Assembly: GCA_041652755.1 (NCBI GenBank)
Contig: JBAZGS010000002.1
Span: forward strand, 55,976-119,975
Reading direction: 5' to 3'
From: JAQTTT01 sp041652755
Lineage (GTDB): Archaea > Nanobdellota > Nanobdellia > Tiddalikarchaeales > Tiddalikarchaeaceae
DNA: 64,000 nt
Shown here: positions 25,438 to 33,633 of the stretch, piece after piece
How the letters are laid out: each line of letters opens with the position of its first letter
Numbering within the stretch: the stretch's first letter is position 1
Made by a program: the position numbers and the translations under genes
The notes under the pieces: generated by a model
The model's database searches: none
Seen by the model: only the letters and a program-made list of their open reading frames with translations
Told to the model about the DNA's origin: nothing

Positions 25438-25461
25438 TTATAATTCATTTTTTTGAAAATT

Positions 25462-25498
25462 AAATAAAGAATAGGGCCCTATTCTTTATTTGATAATT
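25462..25498 (+). terminator. Perfect 30-bp palindrome and T tract
   Basis: Arms of 15 bp at 25462-25476 and 25477-25491 are perfectly complementary (AAATAAAGAATAGGG and its complement) with no mismatch, followed by GATAATTTTTTT. It resembles an intrinsic terminator for the small basic gene and may also serve the converging gene at 25525. Confidence 0.75.
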
Positions 25499-25524
25499 TT
25501 TTTGTTTATTTTTTAAAAAATGAA

Positions 25525-25908
25525 TTATTTCCTGCTATAAAATGCTTTTTTTGCTGGTTGAAACTTTTTCTCGCTCATTTTATTAGTTAAATTAGGCTTA
25601 ATTGTCTCTTTAATTTCAGTAATCTCGCTCTTTCTGCTGTTTGTTAACTTCATTACATTGTTAAAAACTGTTAGCCTAGCATTAGTTATTTCATATGTTT
25701 TGCCTTTTTTAACTAAACCAATAAAATCATCCCATAAATTAAGCAAAATAGATGCAGAATCATCAGCAATCAAGAAATCCATTGTTTTATGCTCTGAGCC
25801 GTCCTGAAAACTAACAGCTCTTATGTCATAAATGTCAATAACAATAAAATGAATAGTCACTCCCCAAACTCTTGGGTCAAGTTTTTCAATCTTAGTAATC
25901 TTTATCAT
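25525..25908 (-). CDS. OB-fold single-strand DNA-binding protein (SOSS-B/RPA-like)
   Basis: The 127-residue protein has one OB-fold: KIEKLDPRVWGV, then DFLIADDSASILLNLWDDFIGLVKKG, ITNARLTVFNNVMKLTN. This matches archaeal RPA/SSB and eukaryotic SOSS-B (ADDTGSINLSLWD ... GDVYRL). The C-terminal 30 residues are basic and disordered (KKFQPAKKAFYSRK). It is likely to coat ssDNA in replication or repair. TTTTATAA 27 nt upstream supports the start. Confidence 0.82.
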   Translation of the reverse strand: MIKITKIEKLDPRVWGVTIHFIVIDIYDIRAVSFQDGSEHKTMDFLIADDSASILLNLWDDFIGLVKKGKTYEITNARLTVFNNVMKLTNSRKSEITEIKETIKPNLTNKMSEKKFQPAKKAFYSRK

Positions 25909-26010
25909 TAAAATAAATACTAGAACTGAATGTTTTATAAGGATTTTTAAAAAATATTAAAAAAAAATAAAATAAATAATATTTGAATTATTGAATATAA
26001 AGATTAAACT

Positions 26011-26289
26011 TTATTCTTCGTCTTCTGAATCTTCTTCGATTTCTTCTGTTTCTTCTTCAACTTTTGCTTTTGGCTTAACTGAGCCTGGATTTTCTTTATT
26101 TTTCATGTAGCATTCTCTACAATATACAGGTAATCCTTCTTTTGGCTTAAATGGCACTTCTGCATCTTTTCCGCAAGCTGAGCACTTTACTTTGTGCATT
26201 TCTCTTGGTCCGCCGAAGCTTCTATTTCCACCTGAAAATCCTCTATTTCCACCTGAAAAGCTATTTCTTTCTCTTCCTTGATAAGGCAT
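26011..26289 (-). CDS. Zinc-ribbon protein with RG-rich head and acidic tail
   Basis: The 92-residue protein has a Gly/Arg/Phe/Ser-rich N-terminus (repeats of SGGNRGF type, about residues 5-28). A CxxC...CxxC zinc ribbon follows (KCSACGKDAEVPF and VYCRECYMKN, about 20 residues apart), then a Glu/Asp-rich tail. Such CxxC_CxxC proteins are widespread in DPANN and CPR genomes and are presumed to bind nucleic acid. A strong GGAGGG precedes the ATG, so it has a leader and is probably well expressed. Confidence 0.75.
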   Translation of the reverse strand: MPYQGRERNSFSGGNRGFSGGNRSFGGPREMHKVKCSACGKDAEVPFKPKEGLPVYCRECYMKNKENPGSVKPKAKVEEETEEIEEDSEDEE

Positions 26290-26417
26290 AATCTTTTTCC
26301 CTCCGTTTATGAAAAAATACCAGTTTATTGTTTATAAAACTTGGCTATTTGATAAAACACTGAAAAATCATCAAAAATTGATAATATTTTAAAATCCTTA
26401 GCAGTTTTAAATTAAAT

Positions 26418-27827
26418 ATGCCTTTAATGATTTATAATTCTTTAAGCAAAAAAATTGAAGAATTCAAGCCCCTGAAAGGAAAAAAAGTGGGATTTTATGT
26501 TTGCGGACCAACAGTTAATAACTACACTCACATAGGGCATGCAAGAACTTACATTACTTGGGATTTAGTTTCAAGATATTTAACCTTTTTAGATTATGAA
26601 GTAAAACTTGTTTCAAATATCACAGATATAGCAATTGATGATAAAATATTAAAAGAGCTAAAAAAAACCGGCAAAAGTTTCTTTGAATTAACAACCCATA
26701 ACATGATAGCTTACTATGAAGACAGGAAAAAAATAGGGCTAAAGGAGCCTGATGTGAACTGCTTAGCAACCCAGCATGTTATTGAAATGATAGATTTAAT
26801 TCAAAAATTGTTAGATAAAGGCTATGCTTACAAAGCAGAGGATGGCATTTATTTTGATATTTCAAAATTCAAAGACTATGGGAAACTATCAGGAATAAAG
26901 CCAAAAGAATTAAAGGAAGGGGCAAGCAACCGCGTCAAAGCTGATGAGTATGATAAGGAGTCAGCAGCGGATTTTGTGCTCTGGAAAAACAAGAAAGGGG
27001 ATGAACCTTATTGGTACAGTCCTTTTGGAATAGGAAGGCCAGGATGGCACATTGAATGCTCAGCAATGAGCATGAAATACCTGGGGGAAACTTTTGACAT
27101 TCACAGCGGAGGGGAAGACAACATGTTTCCTCATCATGAAAATGAAATAGCTCAAAGCGAAGCAGCAACAGGAAAGCTTTTTGCAAAATACTGGCTTCAT
27201 TCAAAGCATGTTTTAATGAATGGTGAAAAAATGAGCAAAAGCAAAGGAAATTTCATAACCATAAGGAATGCTGTTGAACTTTATGGAGCCTTAAAATTAA
27301 GATTTTTTTTCCTAAATACTCATTACAGAAAAACTATTGATTTCACAGAAAAAGAGCTTAAAAACACTAATGTGAAGCTTGAAAAAATCATTTCCGCGTA
27401 TGAATTTTTAAAAGCAGCAAAAGGCAGCAATGATTCAAAAGAATTAATCAAAAAATTAACAGAATTTAAGTCAAATTTAACAGCAGCATTGAATGATGAC
27501 TTCAACACTTCGCTTGCAATAACTTATTGGATGGCAATGTGTAAAGAGATTCAATCAGTTAAGGAGTTGTCAAAGAATTCATCAAAAACAATACTTGATT
27601 ATTTTGACAAAATTTCAAGATTGTTCTTTGGAGACTTAGAAATTATAAAAGAGAATAGAATAAATGACAAGCTCTCTAGTGCATTAATAGACTCCTTAGT
27701 GTCTTTAAGGAATGATGCAAGGGCTGAAAAAAATTTCAAGCTAAGCGATGATATAAGGCAAGAGCTTGAGAAGAACGAAATATTAGTTAAGGACTCAAAA
27801 GATTCAACAGTTTGGGAATTTAAATAA
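26418..27827 (+). CDS. cysS: Cysteinyl-tRNA synthetase
   Basis: This class I synthetase charges tRNA-Cys. It shows CGPTVNNYTHIGHARTY (zinc cysteine and HIGH), a GRPGWHIECSAMS segment, the HSGGEDNMFPHHENE zinc ligands, and KMSKSKGN. At 469 residues it is of normal bacterial/archaeal length with a complete C-terminal anticodon-binding helical domain. It stands alone on the plus strand, followed 48 bp later by an HD-domain gene. Confidence 0.96.
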   Translation: MPLMIYNSLSKKIEEFKPLKGKKVGFYVCGPTVNNYTHIGHARTYITWDLVSRYLTFLDYEVKLVSNITDIAIDDKILKELKKTGKSFFELTTHNMIAYYEDRKKIGLKEPDVNCLATQHVIEMIDLIQKLLDKGYAYKAEDGIYFDISKFKDYGKLSGIKPKELKEGASNRVKADEYDKESAADFVLWKNKKGDEPYWYSPFGIGRPGWHIECSAMSMKYLGETFDIHSGGEDNMFPHHENEIAQSEAATGKLFAKYWLHSKHVLMNGEKMSKSKGNFITIRNAVELYGALKLRFFFLNTHYRKTIDFTEKELKNTNVKLEKIISAYEFLKAAKGSNDSKELIKKLTEFKSNLTAALNDDFNTSLAITYWMAMCKEIQSVKELSKNSSKTILDYFDKISRLFFGDLEIIKENRINDKLSSALIDSLVSLRNDARAEKNFKLSDDIRQELEKNEILVKDSKDSTVWEFK

Positions 27828-27875
27828 TTATTAATCTCCGCAACTATTATATTAACCTGATTTATATTTGCTTCA

Positions 27876-28424
27876 ATGGTTAATGCTCTAAAATTAATAA
27901 AAAAGTATTACAACAAAGATTCTGTTAATTATAAAATCCTAATTAAGCATGCAAAGCAAGTAACTCTAAAAGCCTTAGAGATTGCATCAAGAGTTCCAGA
28001 ATTGCATCCAGATATTGAATTCATTAAAAATGGTTGTATGCTTCATGATATAGGGATATTCATGATTCATGCACCTGAAATAGGGTGCTTTGGCAATGAG
28101 CCGTATATTAAGCATGGAGTGCTTGGCAAGGAGTTGCTAGAAAAAGAAGGATTGAATACGCTTGCCTTAGTCTGCGAAAGGCATACGGGAGTTGGCATAA
28201 CCAAAGAGGAAATCATTAAAAATAAGCTGCCCCTGCCAAAAAGAGATTTAGCTCCCCTGTCAATTGAAGAGGAAATAATCTCCTTTGCTGACTTGTTTTT
28301 CTCAAAAAACCCAAAATCAATAAACCATGAATTCACCTTGCAGGAAATAATAGAAAGGCAAAAAAAGCACGGCAAAGAAAAAATAGCTAAATTAAACGAA
28401 TGGATTAAGAAATTCAAGTATTAA
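27876..28424 (+). CDS. HD-domain phosphohydrolase
   Basis: The 182-residue protein contains the HD superfamily signature: HAKQVTLKALEIA, then CMLHDIGIF (HD pair), a downstream ERHTGVG histidine and FADLFFSK aspartate. These metal-dependent enzymes hydrolyse nucleotides or other phosphates; this one resembles the archaeal HDIG-type uncharacterised group. Its stop overlaps the next ATG (TAATG), suggesting coupling to the HAD gene. Confidence 0.82.
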   Translation: MVNALKLIKKYYNKDSVNYKILIKHAKQVTLKALEIASRVPELHPDIEFIKNGCMLHDIGIFMIHAPEIGCFGNEPYIKHGVLGKELLEKEGLNTLALVCERHTGVGITKEEIIKNKLPLPKRDLAPLSIEEEIISFADLFFSKNPKSINHEFTLQEIIERQKKHGKEKIAKLNEWIKKFKY

Positions 28425-29119
28425 TGAATACTCTTATAAAAAATAAGGCATTTAAGGATAAAATGAATACATTGTTCGTTTTTGATTTTCATGGAGTCCT
28501 AGAAAAAGGCACAGAGAAAGCAGTGACAATGGTCTCTAACATAGCTCTTGAAAGGTTAGGTTATGATTTCAAAATAAGCCATGAAGAAATCATGAAACAT
28601 TACGGGCATAAATGGCATGATATTTTTTTACAAACAGTTCCAAAAATCTCTTATGATGAGGCTTACTCCTTGTATAAAGAATGCTTAATTGTTGATGAAC
28701 TTTTTCCTAACCTAATTCTTGAAAACACTAAGCAAAATGATAATGCAAAGAAAGCCATTGAAACTATTATAAAAAACAAGGATGAATATATCTTAATATC
28801 AAACACCAATCCTAACGCGCTTAAAACCTTTGTAAAGGCAGCTGAATTAGAAAATTATTTTAATGAAAATAATTCTTTCGCAGTCAACCAGCATGACAAT
28901 GGTGTGAGCCTTACAAAAGAAAACGTTCTAAGAAACTATCTCAATGGAAAATCTTACGAAAAAATAATAATAATAGGCGATTCCCCAGGGGATATTGAGC
29001 TAAAAAAAGTAAGTCCTCATAACTCCGTGACTTTTTTATACACTCACCCAGGCATTAACTTCAGGGATTGCGAAGCTGACCATAAAATCAGGGATTTAAT
29101 GGAAATTTTTTTAAACTAA
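28424..29119 (+). CDS. HAD-superfamily hydrolase
   Basis: HAD motifs are visible: FVFDFHGVLEKG (motif I, with His instead of the usual Asp at D+2), ILISNTN (motif II), a lysine in SLTKENVL, and IIIIGDSPGDIELKKV (motif IV). It is likely a phosphatase; the substrate is unknown. The second in-frame ATG at 28463 puts motif I close to the N-terminus as is usual, but the ATG at 28424 overlaps the HD stop and is kept here. Confidence 0.8.
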   Translation: MNTLIKNKAFKDKMNTLFVFDFHGVLEKGTEKAVTMVSNIALERLGYDFKISHEEIMKHYGHKWHDIFLQTVPKISYDEAYSLYKECLIVDELFPNLILENTKQNDNAKKAIETIIKNKDEYILISNTNPNALKTFVKAAELENYFNENNSFAVNQHDNGVSLTKENVLRNYLNGKSYEKIIIIGDSPGDIELKKVSPHNSVTFLYTHPGINFRDCEADHKIRDLMEIFLN

Positions 29120-29331
29120 AAATTTTGAATTACAAGCCAGATGATTAAGACAAAAAATATTTATTTAAGCCATGGTTACACAAGCAGATATAATCTTATT
29201 TTGATAGATGAATGCGTTTGCCCTATTATAGCACATTTATGAAGGCTTTGCAAGAGATTTCTTTTGGCTACTTTTCAAAATCAAAAGAAACCAAAGAAAT
29301 CATAACCTGCAGTTCGAAATTAGCATGATGC
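29120..29331. other. Gene-free spacer with long imperfect hairpin
   Basis: This 212-bp gap between convergent genes has no ORF I support. It holds a TATA-like ATATTTATTTAAG near 29156 and a hairpin at 29256-29301. In the hairpin an outer stem GATTTCTTTTGG pairs with CCAAAGAAATC with one bulge, and an inner CTTTT pairs with AAAAG. It may be a bidirectional terminator or a small RNA. Confidence 0.35.
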
Positions 29332-29838
29332 TTATTTTAATAGCAAGATAGCTATTTTTTTTGCGAACTCTTTTGAAGCTGATGGCCCATTAGCTGTAAT
29401 GATTTTTCCGTCAACAACGCAGCTTTGGCCTACATATTCCGCTCCTTCCTTAACAATGTCACCAACCATTGATCTTGATACAGTTGCTTTTTTACCTTTA
29501 AGTATTCCAGAATTAGCAAGTATTACTGGAGCAATGCAGATAGCTGCAACAACTTTCCCCTGAGCATAGAATTGTTTTGCAAGACTGAGTATAGCAGAGT
29601 CATTAAAATACTGGCTTATACCCATTCCTCCAATAAAAATTATTGAATCATAATTCTCTACTCTTGCATCACTGACCAACATGTCAGGCATTATAGTCTT
29701 TTTAAGCATTCCAGTGCATTCAGTCATTTCACTTGAGGCAACAATAGTTTTTATCTTATAATTCTCAAGCTCAGATTTTGTTATAAATAATTCCTCATCC
29801 CTGAAATTTTTATTAGCAACTATTATCAACGCATTCAT
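29332..29838 (-). CDS. DJ-1/PfpI family protein
   Basis: The 168-residue class I glutamine amidotransferase-like protein has an N-terminal ALIIVANKNFRDEEL with the conserved acidic residue near Glu15, the strand IIFIGGMG, and the nucleophile elbow AAICIAPVILA with the catalytic-type Cys. Members act as proteases, glyoxalases or chaperones, and the role here is open. The ATG at 29838 is preferred over 29862 because it gives the family N-terminus and has an AT-rich TATA-like element about 27 nt upstream. Confidence 0.8.
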   Translation of the reverse strand: MNALIIVANKNFRDEELFITKSELENYKIKTIVASSEMTECTGMLKKTIMPDMLVSDARVENYDSIIFIGGMGISQYFNDSAILSLAKQFYAQGKVVAAICIAPVILANSGILKGKKATVSRSMVGDIVKEGAEYVGQSCVVDGKIITANGPSASKEFAKKIAILLLK

Positions 29839-29951
29839 GGCATAAGCAATGAAGTATTTCATTAAAAATTTTTTGAGTTATTACTTTTTTTTATTTTTTT
29901 TGCCTTGTTGTTTTTAAACCTTTTTTTATGTTTTCTTTAAAAAAAAAAGTT

Positions 29952-29961
29952 TTTAAATGCT
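29952..29961 (+). promoter_or_regulatory. TATA-like promoter of the basic/acidic peptide operon
   Basis: TTTTTAAATG would place the transcription start near 29985, giving a leader of about 40 nt that contains the Shine-Dalgarno at 30008-30014. Confidence 0.45.
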
Positions 29962-30024
29962 TGTATTCAATATTAGTATAACATTTTGTTAAATGTTTAA
30001 AACTCGTGAGGAGGAAGTGTGGCG

Positions 30025-30111
30025 ATGGCACCTGTAAAAAAAGGAGCAAAGAAACCTGCTGCTAAAAAAGTAGCAAAGAAATCAAAAGCACCAGCAAAGA
30101 AAAAAAAATAA
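30025..30111 (+). CDS. 28-residue Lys/Ala-rich basic peptide (histone-tail-like)
   Basis: A perfect GAGGAGG at 30008-30014 lies 10 nt before the ATG. The product is half lysine, with KKGAKKPAAKK and KKSKAPAKKKK blocks reminiscent of histone H1 C-terminal tails. It has no hydrophobic core and must be disordered or bind polyanions such as DNA or RNA. It is followed after 20 bp by the acidic peptide gene, probably in one transcript. It resembles the 20-residue basic gene at 25375. Confidence 0.65.
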   Translation: MAPVKKGAKKPAAKKVAKKSKAPAKKKK

Positions 30112-30131
30112 TTAAACAAGAGGTTTGAATA

Positions 30132-30272
30132 ATGAACAACTACAATTTTAAAGCAAATGACGATGACGAAGACTTCGACGATGACGAAGACTTAGATGAT
30201 GAAGACTCTGATGATGAAGATTTTGATGATGAAGACTCATCAGAAGATGAAGACTCAAGCGAGGATTATTAA
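30132..30272 (+). CDS. 46-residue acidic Asp/Glu/Ser peptide
   Basis: This starts 20 bp after the basic peptide with an AGAGGT just upstream. After MNNYNFKAN the rest is almost only Asp, Glu and Ser in DDEDFDDDED-type repeats (about 30 acidic residues). A disordered polyanion opposite in charge to its operon neighbour suggests that the two interact or that it mimics DNA; this is inference from composition. The repeat-like codons (GATGATGAAGAC) suggest growth by slippage. Confidence 0.6.
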   Translation: MNNYNFKANDDDEDFDDDEDLDDEDSDDEDFDDEDSSEDEDSSEDY

Positions 30273-30343
30273 TATTCGTCATTAACTTTTAATTAATTTT
30301 ATTTTTTTATTTAATTTTTTTAAAAAAATTTAGGTAATACGTT

Positions 30344-30508
30344 ATGAAATGTGACATATGCAAAAAAGCAATGAAAGGATTGACAAAATGCGTTGAATGC
30401 GGTTCAATGTTTTGCGTTAATTGCGGAGAACAAAAAAGAGAAAGATGCAGTATTTGCATGCAATTCGAAGACGATTTTGATAACCAAGACAGCTCTTCAG
30501 ATGATTAA
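30344..30508 (+). CDS. 54-residue zinc-finger protein
   Basis: Eight cysteines are arranged as four CxxC pairs (KCDIC, KCVECG, FCVNCG, RCSIC), which fits two cross-braced zinc sites, as in small B-box/RING-like or double zinc-ribbon modules. The tail is acidic (EDDFDNQDSSSDD). A T/A-rich TTTTTTTAAAAAAA centred about 24 nt upstream of the ATG suggests its own leaderless promoter. Confidence 0.68.
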   Translation: MKCDICKKAMKGLTKCVECGSMFCVNCGEQKRERCSICMQFEDDFDNQDSSSDD

Positions 30509-30559
30509 ACTAATTCTTTTATATTAATTTTTTTAAATAAGCAAGGAATACCATAATCC

Positions 30560-31657
30560 ATGTTTTCAATTAATAAATGCAGCTCATACGAATACTCTGA
30601 AGTAAAAAAATCACTGGATATTTGCCTAAACAAATTAGGAGGGCTCAATAAATTTATCAAAAAAGAGGATACAGTATTAATAAAGCCGAATCTTTTAATG
30701 CCTGCTGACCCTTCGCTTGCAATAACAACTCATCCCATAATAGTAAAAATATTGCTGAAAAAGCTTAAAAACATAGGATGCAAAGTGATAATTGCGGATT
30801 CCTCCTCAGGTTATTATACCTATGAATGCATGATGAAGGTGTACAAAGAATGCGGGTACTCAAATTTTAAAGAAATAAACACAGATTTTTCAAGCAAAGA
30901 ATATTCTAATGCTAAGGGCTTCATAAAAAAATATGACTTAATCTCAGCTTTTTTCAAAGCTGACAAAATTATCAATGTCTGCAAGGTAAAAACCCATATG
31001 TTTACAACCATGACTTGCGCCACAAAGAACTTGTTCGGATTAATTGCAGGGAAAAATAAGACTTATTTTCATTCAAGATTTAAGACTGTTGATGATTTTT
31101 CTAAAATGCTTGTGGACTTAGCTCTAGTTGCAAATCCCTGCATAAATATTGCTGATGGAATACTTGGCATGGAGGGAGAGGGTCCAAGCAGGGGAAAAAT
31201 AAAGAAACTAGGATTAATTGCAGCAAGCACGAATTGCTTTGAACTGGACTATAACCTTTCAAAAATAATCAGCATTGATTACAAAAAAATTCCATATTTA
31301 AACATTGCAAAAACTAAAGGGTTATTTAAGGAAAACAATAATGATTATTTGGAATTTAAAACCCCTTTCAAGATGCCTAATTCAGAGTTAATTTCAAGGC
31401 TTTTTAGGCTAATACCTTCAAGATTAAGGAGTATGTATACTGATTTTTTTGTAAAAAAACCCTTCATTAAAGATAACTGCATAGGCTGCGGGTTATGCGT
31501 GAAATCATGCCCTGTAAAAGCCATTTCATTGAAAAAAGGAAAAGCCCATATTGATTATTCTAAATGCATTAGGTGCTATTGCTGCCATGAAATATGCAGG
31601 CATAATGCAATAGAACTTAGGAAAGGGAAGGTTATGAACAACTTTTTAAAACAATGA
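30560..31657 (+). CDS. DUF362 protein with C-terminal 2x[4Fe-4S] ferredoxin
   Basis: Residues 1-290 are a DUF362 domain (VLIKPNLL, ADSSSGYYTYECM, KVKTHMFTTMTCATKNLFGLI, GMEGEGPSRG). Residues about 305-355 are a bacterial-type ferredoxin with CIGCGLCVKSCPVKA and CIRCYCCHEICRHNA, eight Cys for two clusters. These proteins are redox enzymes of unknown substrate, common in archaea and clostridia. TTTTTTTAAAT about 27 nt upstream supports the start. The histone-fold-like gene follows 16 bp downstream, possibly in one operon. Confidence 0.88.
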   Translation: MFSINKCSSYEYSEVKKSLDICLNKLGGLNKFIKKEDTVLIKPNLLMPADPSLAITTHPIIVKILLKKLKNIGCKVIIADSSSGYYTYECMMKVYKECGYSNFKEINTDFSSKEYSNAKGFIKKYDLISAFFKADKIINVCKVKTHMFTTMTCATKNLFGLIAGKNKTYFHSRFKTVDDFSKMLVDLALVANPCINIADGILGMEGEGPSRGKIKKLGLIAASTNCFELDYNLSKIISIDYKKIPYLNIAKTKGLFKENNNDYLEFKTPFKMPNSELISRLFRLIPSRLRSMYTDFFVKKPFIKDNCIGCGLCVKSCPVKAISLKKGKAHIDYSKCIRCYCCHEICRHNAIELRKGKVMNNFLKQ

Positions 31658-31673
31658 TTTTTTAATTAATACC

Positions 31674-32087
31674 ATGGTTGAAGAAAAAAAGCTTGAAAAC
31701 GATGAAGAAAAGCTTGAAGTTGAAGAAGATTTAAATGAAGAAGAAGAGTCAAAAATGGCTTTTGCCAATGCAGAAATAGTAAGGCTAATTAAGAAAAATT
31801 TGCCTGAAGGAAGAATGATAAAGAAAAGGGTAAAAGTCGGAATGAACAAGTTTTTGGAAGAGATGGCAACAGAAGTATGCAAAAAGCTTGCGAACGAGCC
31901 ATATTCTTACATAGAAATAGACATGCTTGAAAGAGCAATAGAGCCCTATAAAAATATTAAAAGTTTAGAAGTTGAAAAGAACAGAATCATTGCAAATCTT
32001 AACAAAATCAAAGCTGATTGCGACGTAATGGTTGATGATATTAACAGAAAATTTTCAATGTTTGAATCTGAAGAAAAAGAATACTAA
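31674..32087 (+). CDS. Histone-fold-like protein with acidic N-tail and C-terminal helix
   Basis: The 137-residue protein has an acidic tail (residues 1-27, nearly all E/K/D/L). A segment of about 66 residues then follows the archaeal histone pattern: NAEIVRLIKKNL (alpha-1), a basic loop, a long alpha-2 (GMNKFLEEMATEVCKKLAN) and a short third helix with IEIDMLERAIEPYK. Archaeal histones read IGRIIKNAG, a long ALxKxLEEKGxEIA helix, and VKADDIELA. A C-terminal helix of about 35 residues is extra. Assignment is by pattern only; a DNA-packaging role or a transcription-factor histone fold are both possible. Confidence 0.55.
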   Translation: MVEEKKLENDEEKLEVEEDLNEEEESKMAFANAEIVRLIKKNLPEGRMIKKRVKVGMNKFLEEMATEVCKKLANEPYSYIEIDMLERAIEPYKNIKSLEVEKNRIIANLNKIKADCDVMVDDINRKFSMFESEEKEY

Positions 32088-32164
32088 TTTTTTTATTTTT
32101 TATCTAATTAACTACTAATTAGTTAATACTTCTTTTTTTAAATAATCAAGTTTTCCTTTTTTTT

Positions 32165-33370
32165 ATGAAAGCATTAATGTGCCTAAATTCGCAATTAAGC
32201 CCTGAATTCTTAGAACAGCTTAAGCTAACATCAGGAGAACTTCCAAAAAGCCAATATAATGAATTATCAGATAATTTGAAAAACCAATCCTTAGAGTATG
32301 GTGCAAAATTTGCAAATGTTTGCTATAGTGAAAAAGAATTTTTAGAGATTTATAATGAATCAAAAGAAGAGACTTTGAAAAGGCAAAATAGGACTTTAGG
32401 TTCAGGGCATCACAGTGTATATGAACCTTCATATTTTACATTTGAGTTAACTGATATTCCCAAATCTTTAGTGATGATTTTAAACAACCAAGCAGTATAT
32501 GTAACAAGCGAAAAATCAGCAAGGTATACCCAAATGAGTGATATCTCCCCTAAAGAAAAAATATTATATGATAAGTGGATGGATATTTTTATTCCTCAAA
32601 TAACAAAAAAATATGGAAACATCTTAAAAGAAGATAGGATTAAAAAATTAAGCCAAGAAAATGCAAGATACATGACTAGTGTCCATACTCCAACAAAGCT
32701 TATTCACACAATGAGCTTCAGGCAGCTGAATTACTTAATGCATTTGTTTAATGATTTTATAAATACATCAAAAGACACTGATTATAATAATAGTTTAAGA
32801 ACTTCAATGTCTGAATTTTTGCAAATGCCAAACATGAAGGATTTATATGTTGAAAGATTAAAAGCTAATGTGAAAGACATGGAGCTTAATTGGTATTCTA
32901 ATTTCACTAATAGTGAGCATTTTGATTCAACTTACACAACAAACTATCAGATGAGCTTCGCTTCACTCGCTCAGGCGCAAAGGCACAGAACAATCAATTA
33001 TCAAGTTCAACAATTTAACACTCTTGGCAGTTACATTGTTCCACCTATACTTTCAGCCAGCCAAAAAAAGGAATGGGTGAGTGATTTAGAAAGCGTTGCT
33101 GATTTGTATCCTCAGGCAGCATTATTAAGCGTTACAGAAAGGGGACTTCCTGAGCATTTCAAGATGAAAGCAATTGAAAGATTGTGCGGCTTTGCCCAAT
33201 GGGAAACAATGAATAATACAAATATTACATTAAAGAAATATTTGGCAAATGTACAAAATCCTGAGATAAAAAATTACTTAGAAACTAAAGCAGTAAGCAA
33301 ATGCAAAACTGGCAATTGCGCTAGTCCATGCGAGTTCGGGCCAAAACTGGCACTAAAAAGAGTCATATAA
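32165..33370 (+). CDS. thyX: ThyX-like flavin-dependent thymidylate synthase, apparently two ThyX units in one chain
   Basis: ThyX methylates dUMP to dTMP using FAD. The first half has GSGHHSVYEPSYFTFEL and SEKSARYTQM, the ThyX GHxSxxEHxxFTF and Q-S-x-RY elements, but the RHR of the FAD signature is replaced by NQA (near residues 108-112). The second half has AQAQRHRTINYQVQQFN with RHR at residues 273-275. At 401 residues it is nearly twice the usual ThyX. The C-terminus has a CKTGNCASPC cysteine cluster. A tandem duplication with complementary degeneration is the simplest reading. It stands alone on the plus strand. Confidence 0.72.
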   Translation: MKALMCLNSQLSPEFLEQLKLTSGELPKSQYNELSDNLKNQSLEYGAKFANVCYSEKEFLEIYNESKEETLKRQNRTLGSGHHSVYEPSYFTFELTDIPKSLVMILNNQAVYVTSEKSARYTQMSDISPKEKILYDKWMDIFIPQITKKYGNILKEDRIKKLSQENARYMTSVHTPTKLIHTMSFRQLNYLMHLFNDFINTSKDTDYNNSLRTSMSEFLQMPNMKDLYVERLKANVKDMELNWYSNFTNSEHFDSTYTTNYQMSFASLAQAQRHRTINYQVQQFNTLGSYIVPPILSASQKKEWVSDLESVADLYPQAALLSVTERGLPEHFKMKAIERLCGFAQWETMNNTNITLKKYLANVQNPEIKNYLETKAVSKCKTGNCASPCEFGPKLALKRVI

Positions 33371-33525
33371 TCCTATAAAAACTAAAAATATAGAAACATT
33401 TTTAAAGCAATGAGATTTTTTTTAATCATTATGTTGGGCTCAATTTCTAGTTTTGTTTTTATAGATAAATTTAAAAAATGATTGATTGTTAATTTAATTT
33501 ATCGCAAAAACTTTAGACTAGATAC

Positions 33526-33599
33526 GGGCTCGTAGCTCAGCTTGGCAGAGCACTTGACTTTTAATCAAGGGGTCGTGGGTTCAAATCCCATCGGGCTCA
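33526..33599 (+). tRNA. tRNA-Lys (anticodon UUU)
   Basis: A full cloverleaf folds: acceptor 33526-33532 with 33592-33598 (two G-U pairs), D-stem GCTC/GAGC, anticodon stem CTTGA/TCAAG with loop CTTTTAA (anticodon TTT at 33560-33562), T-stem GTGGG/CCCAT with loop TTCAAAT, and discriminator A at 33599. CCA is not encoded. It lies 34 bp upstream of the RNA polymerase operon. Confidence 0.95.
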
Positions 33600-33633
33600 A
33601 AAAAGGGATTTTTAAAAAAGAGGGGAAAAAATA

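Noticed and set aside
29305..29331. GTTCGAAA T-loop-like string suggesting a tRNA fragment
   Set aside because: The flanks do not form a T-stem and no acceptor or anticodon arm can be folded.
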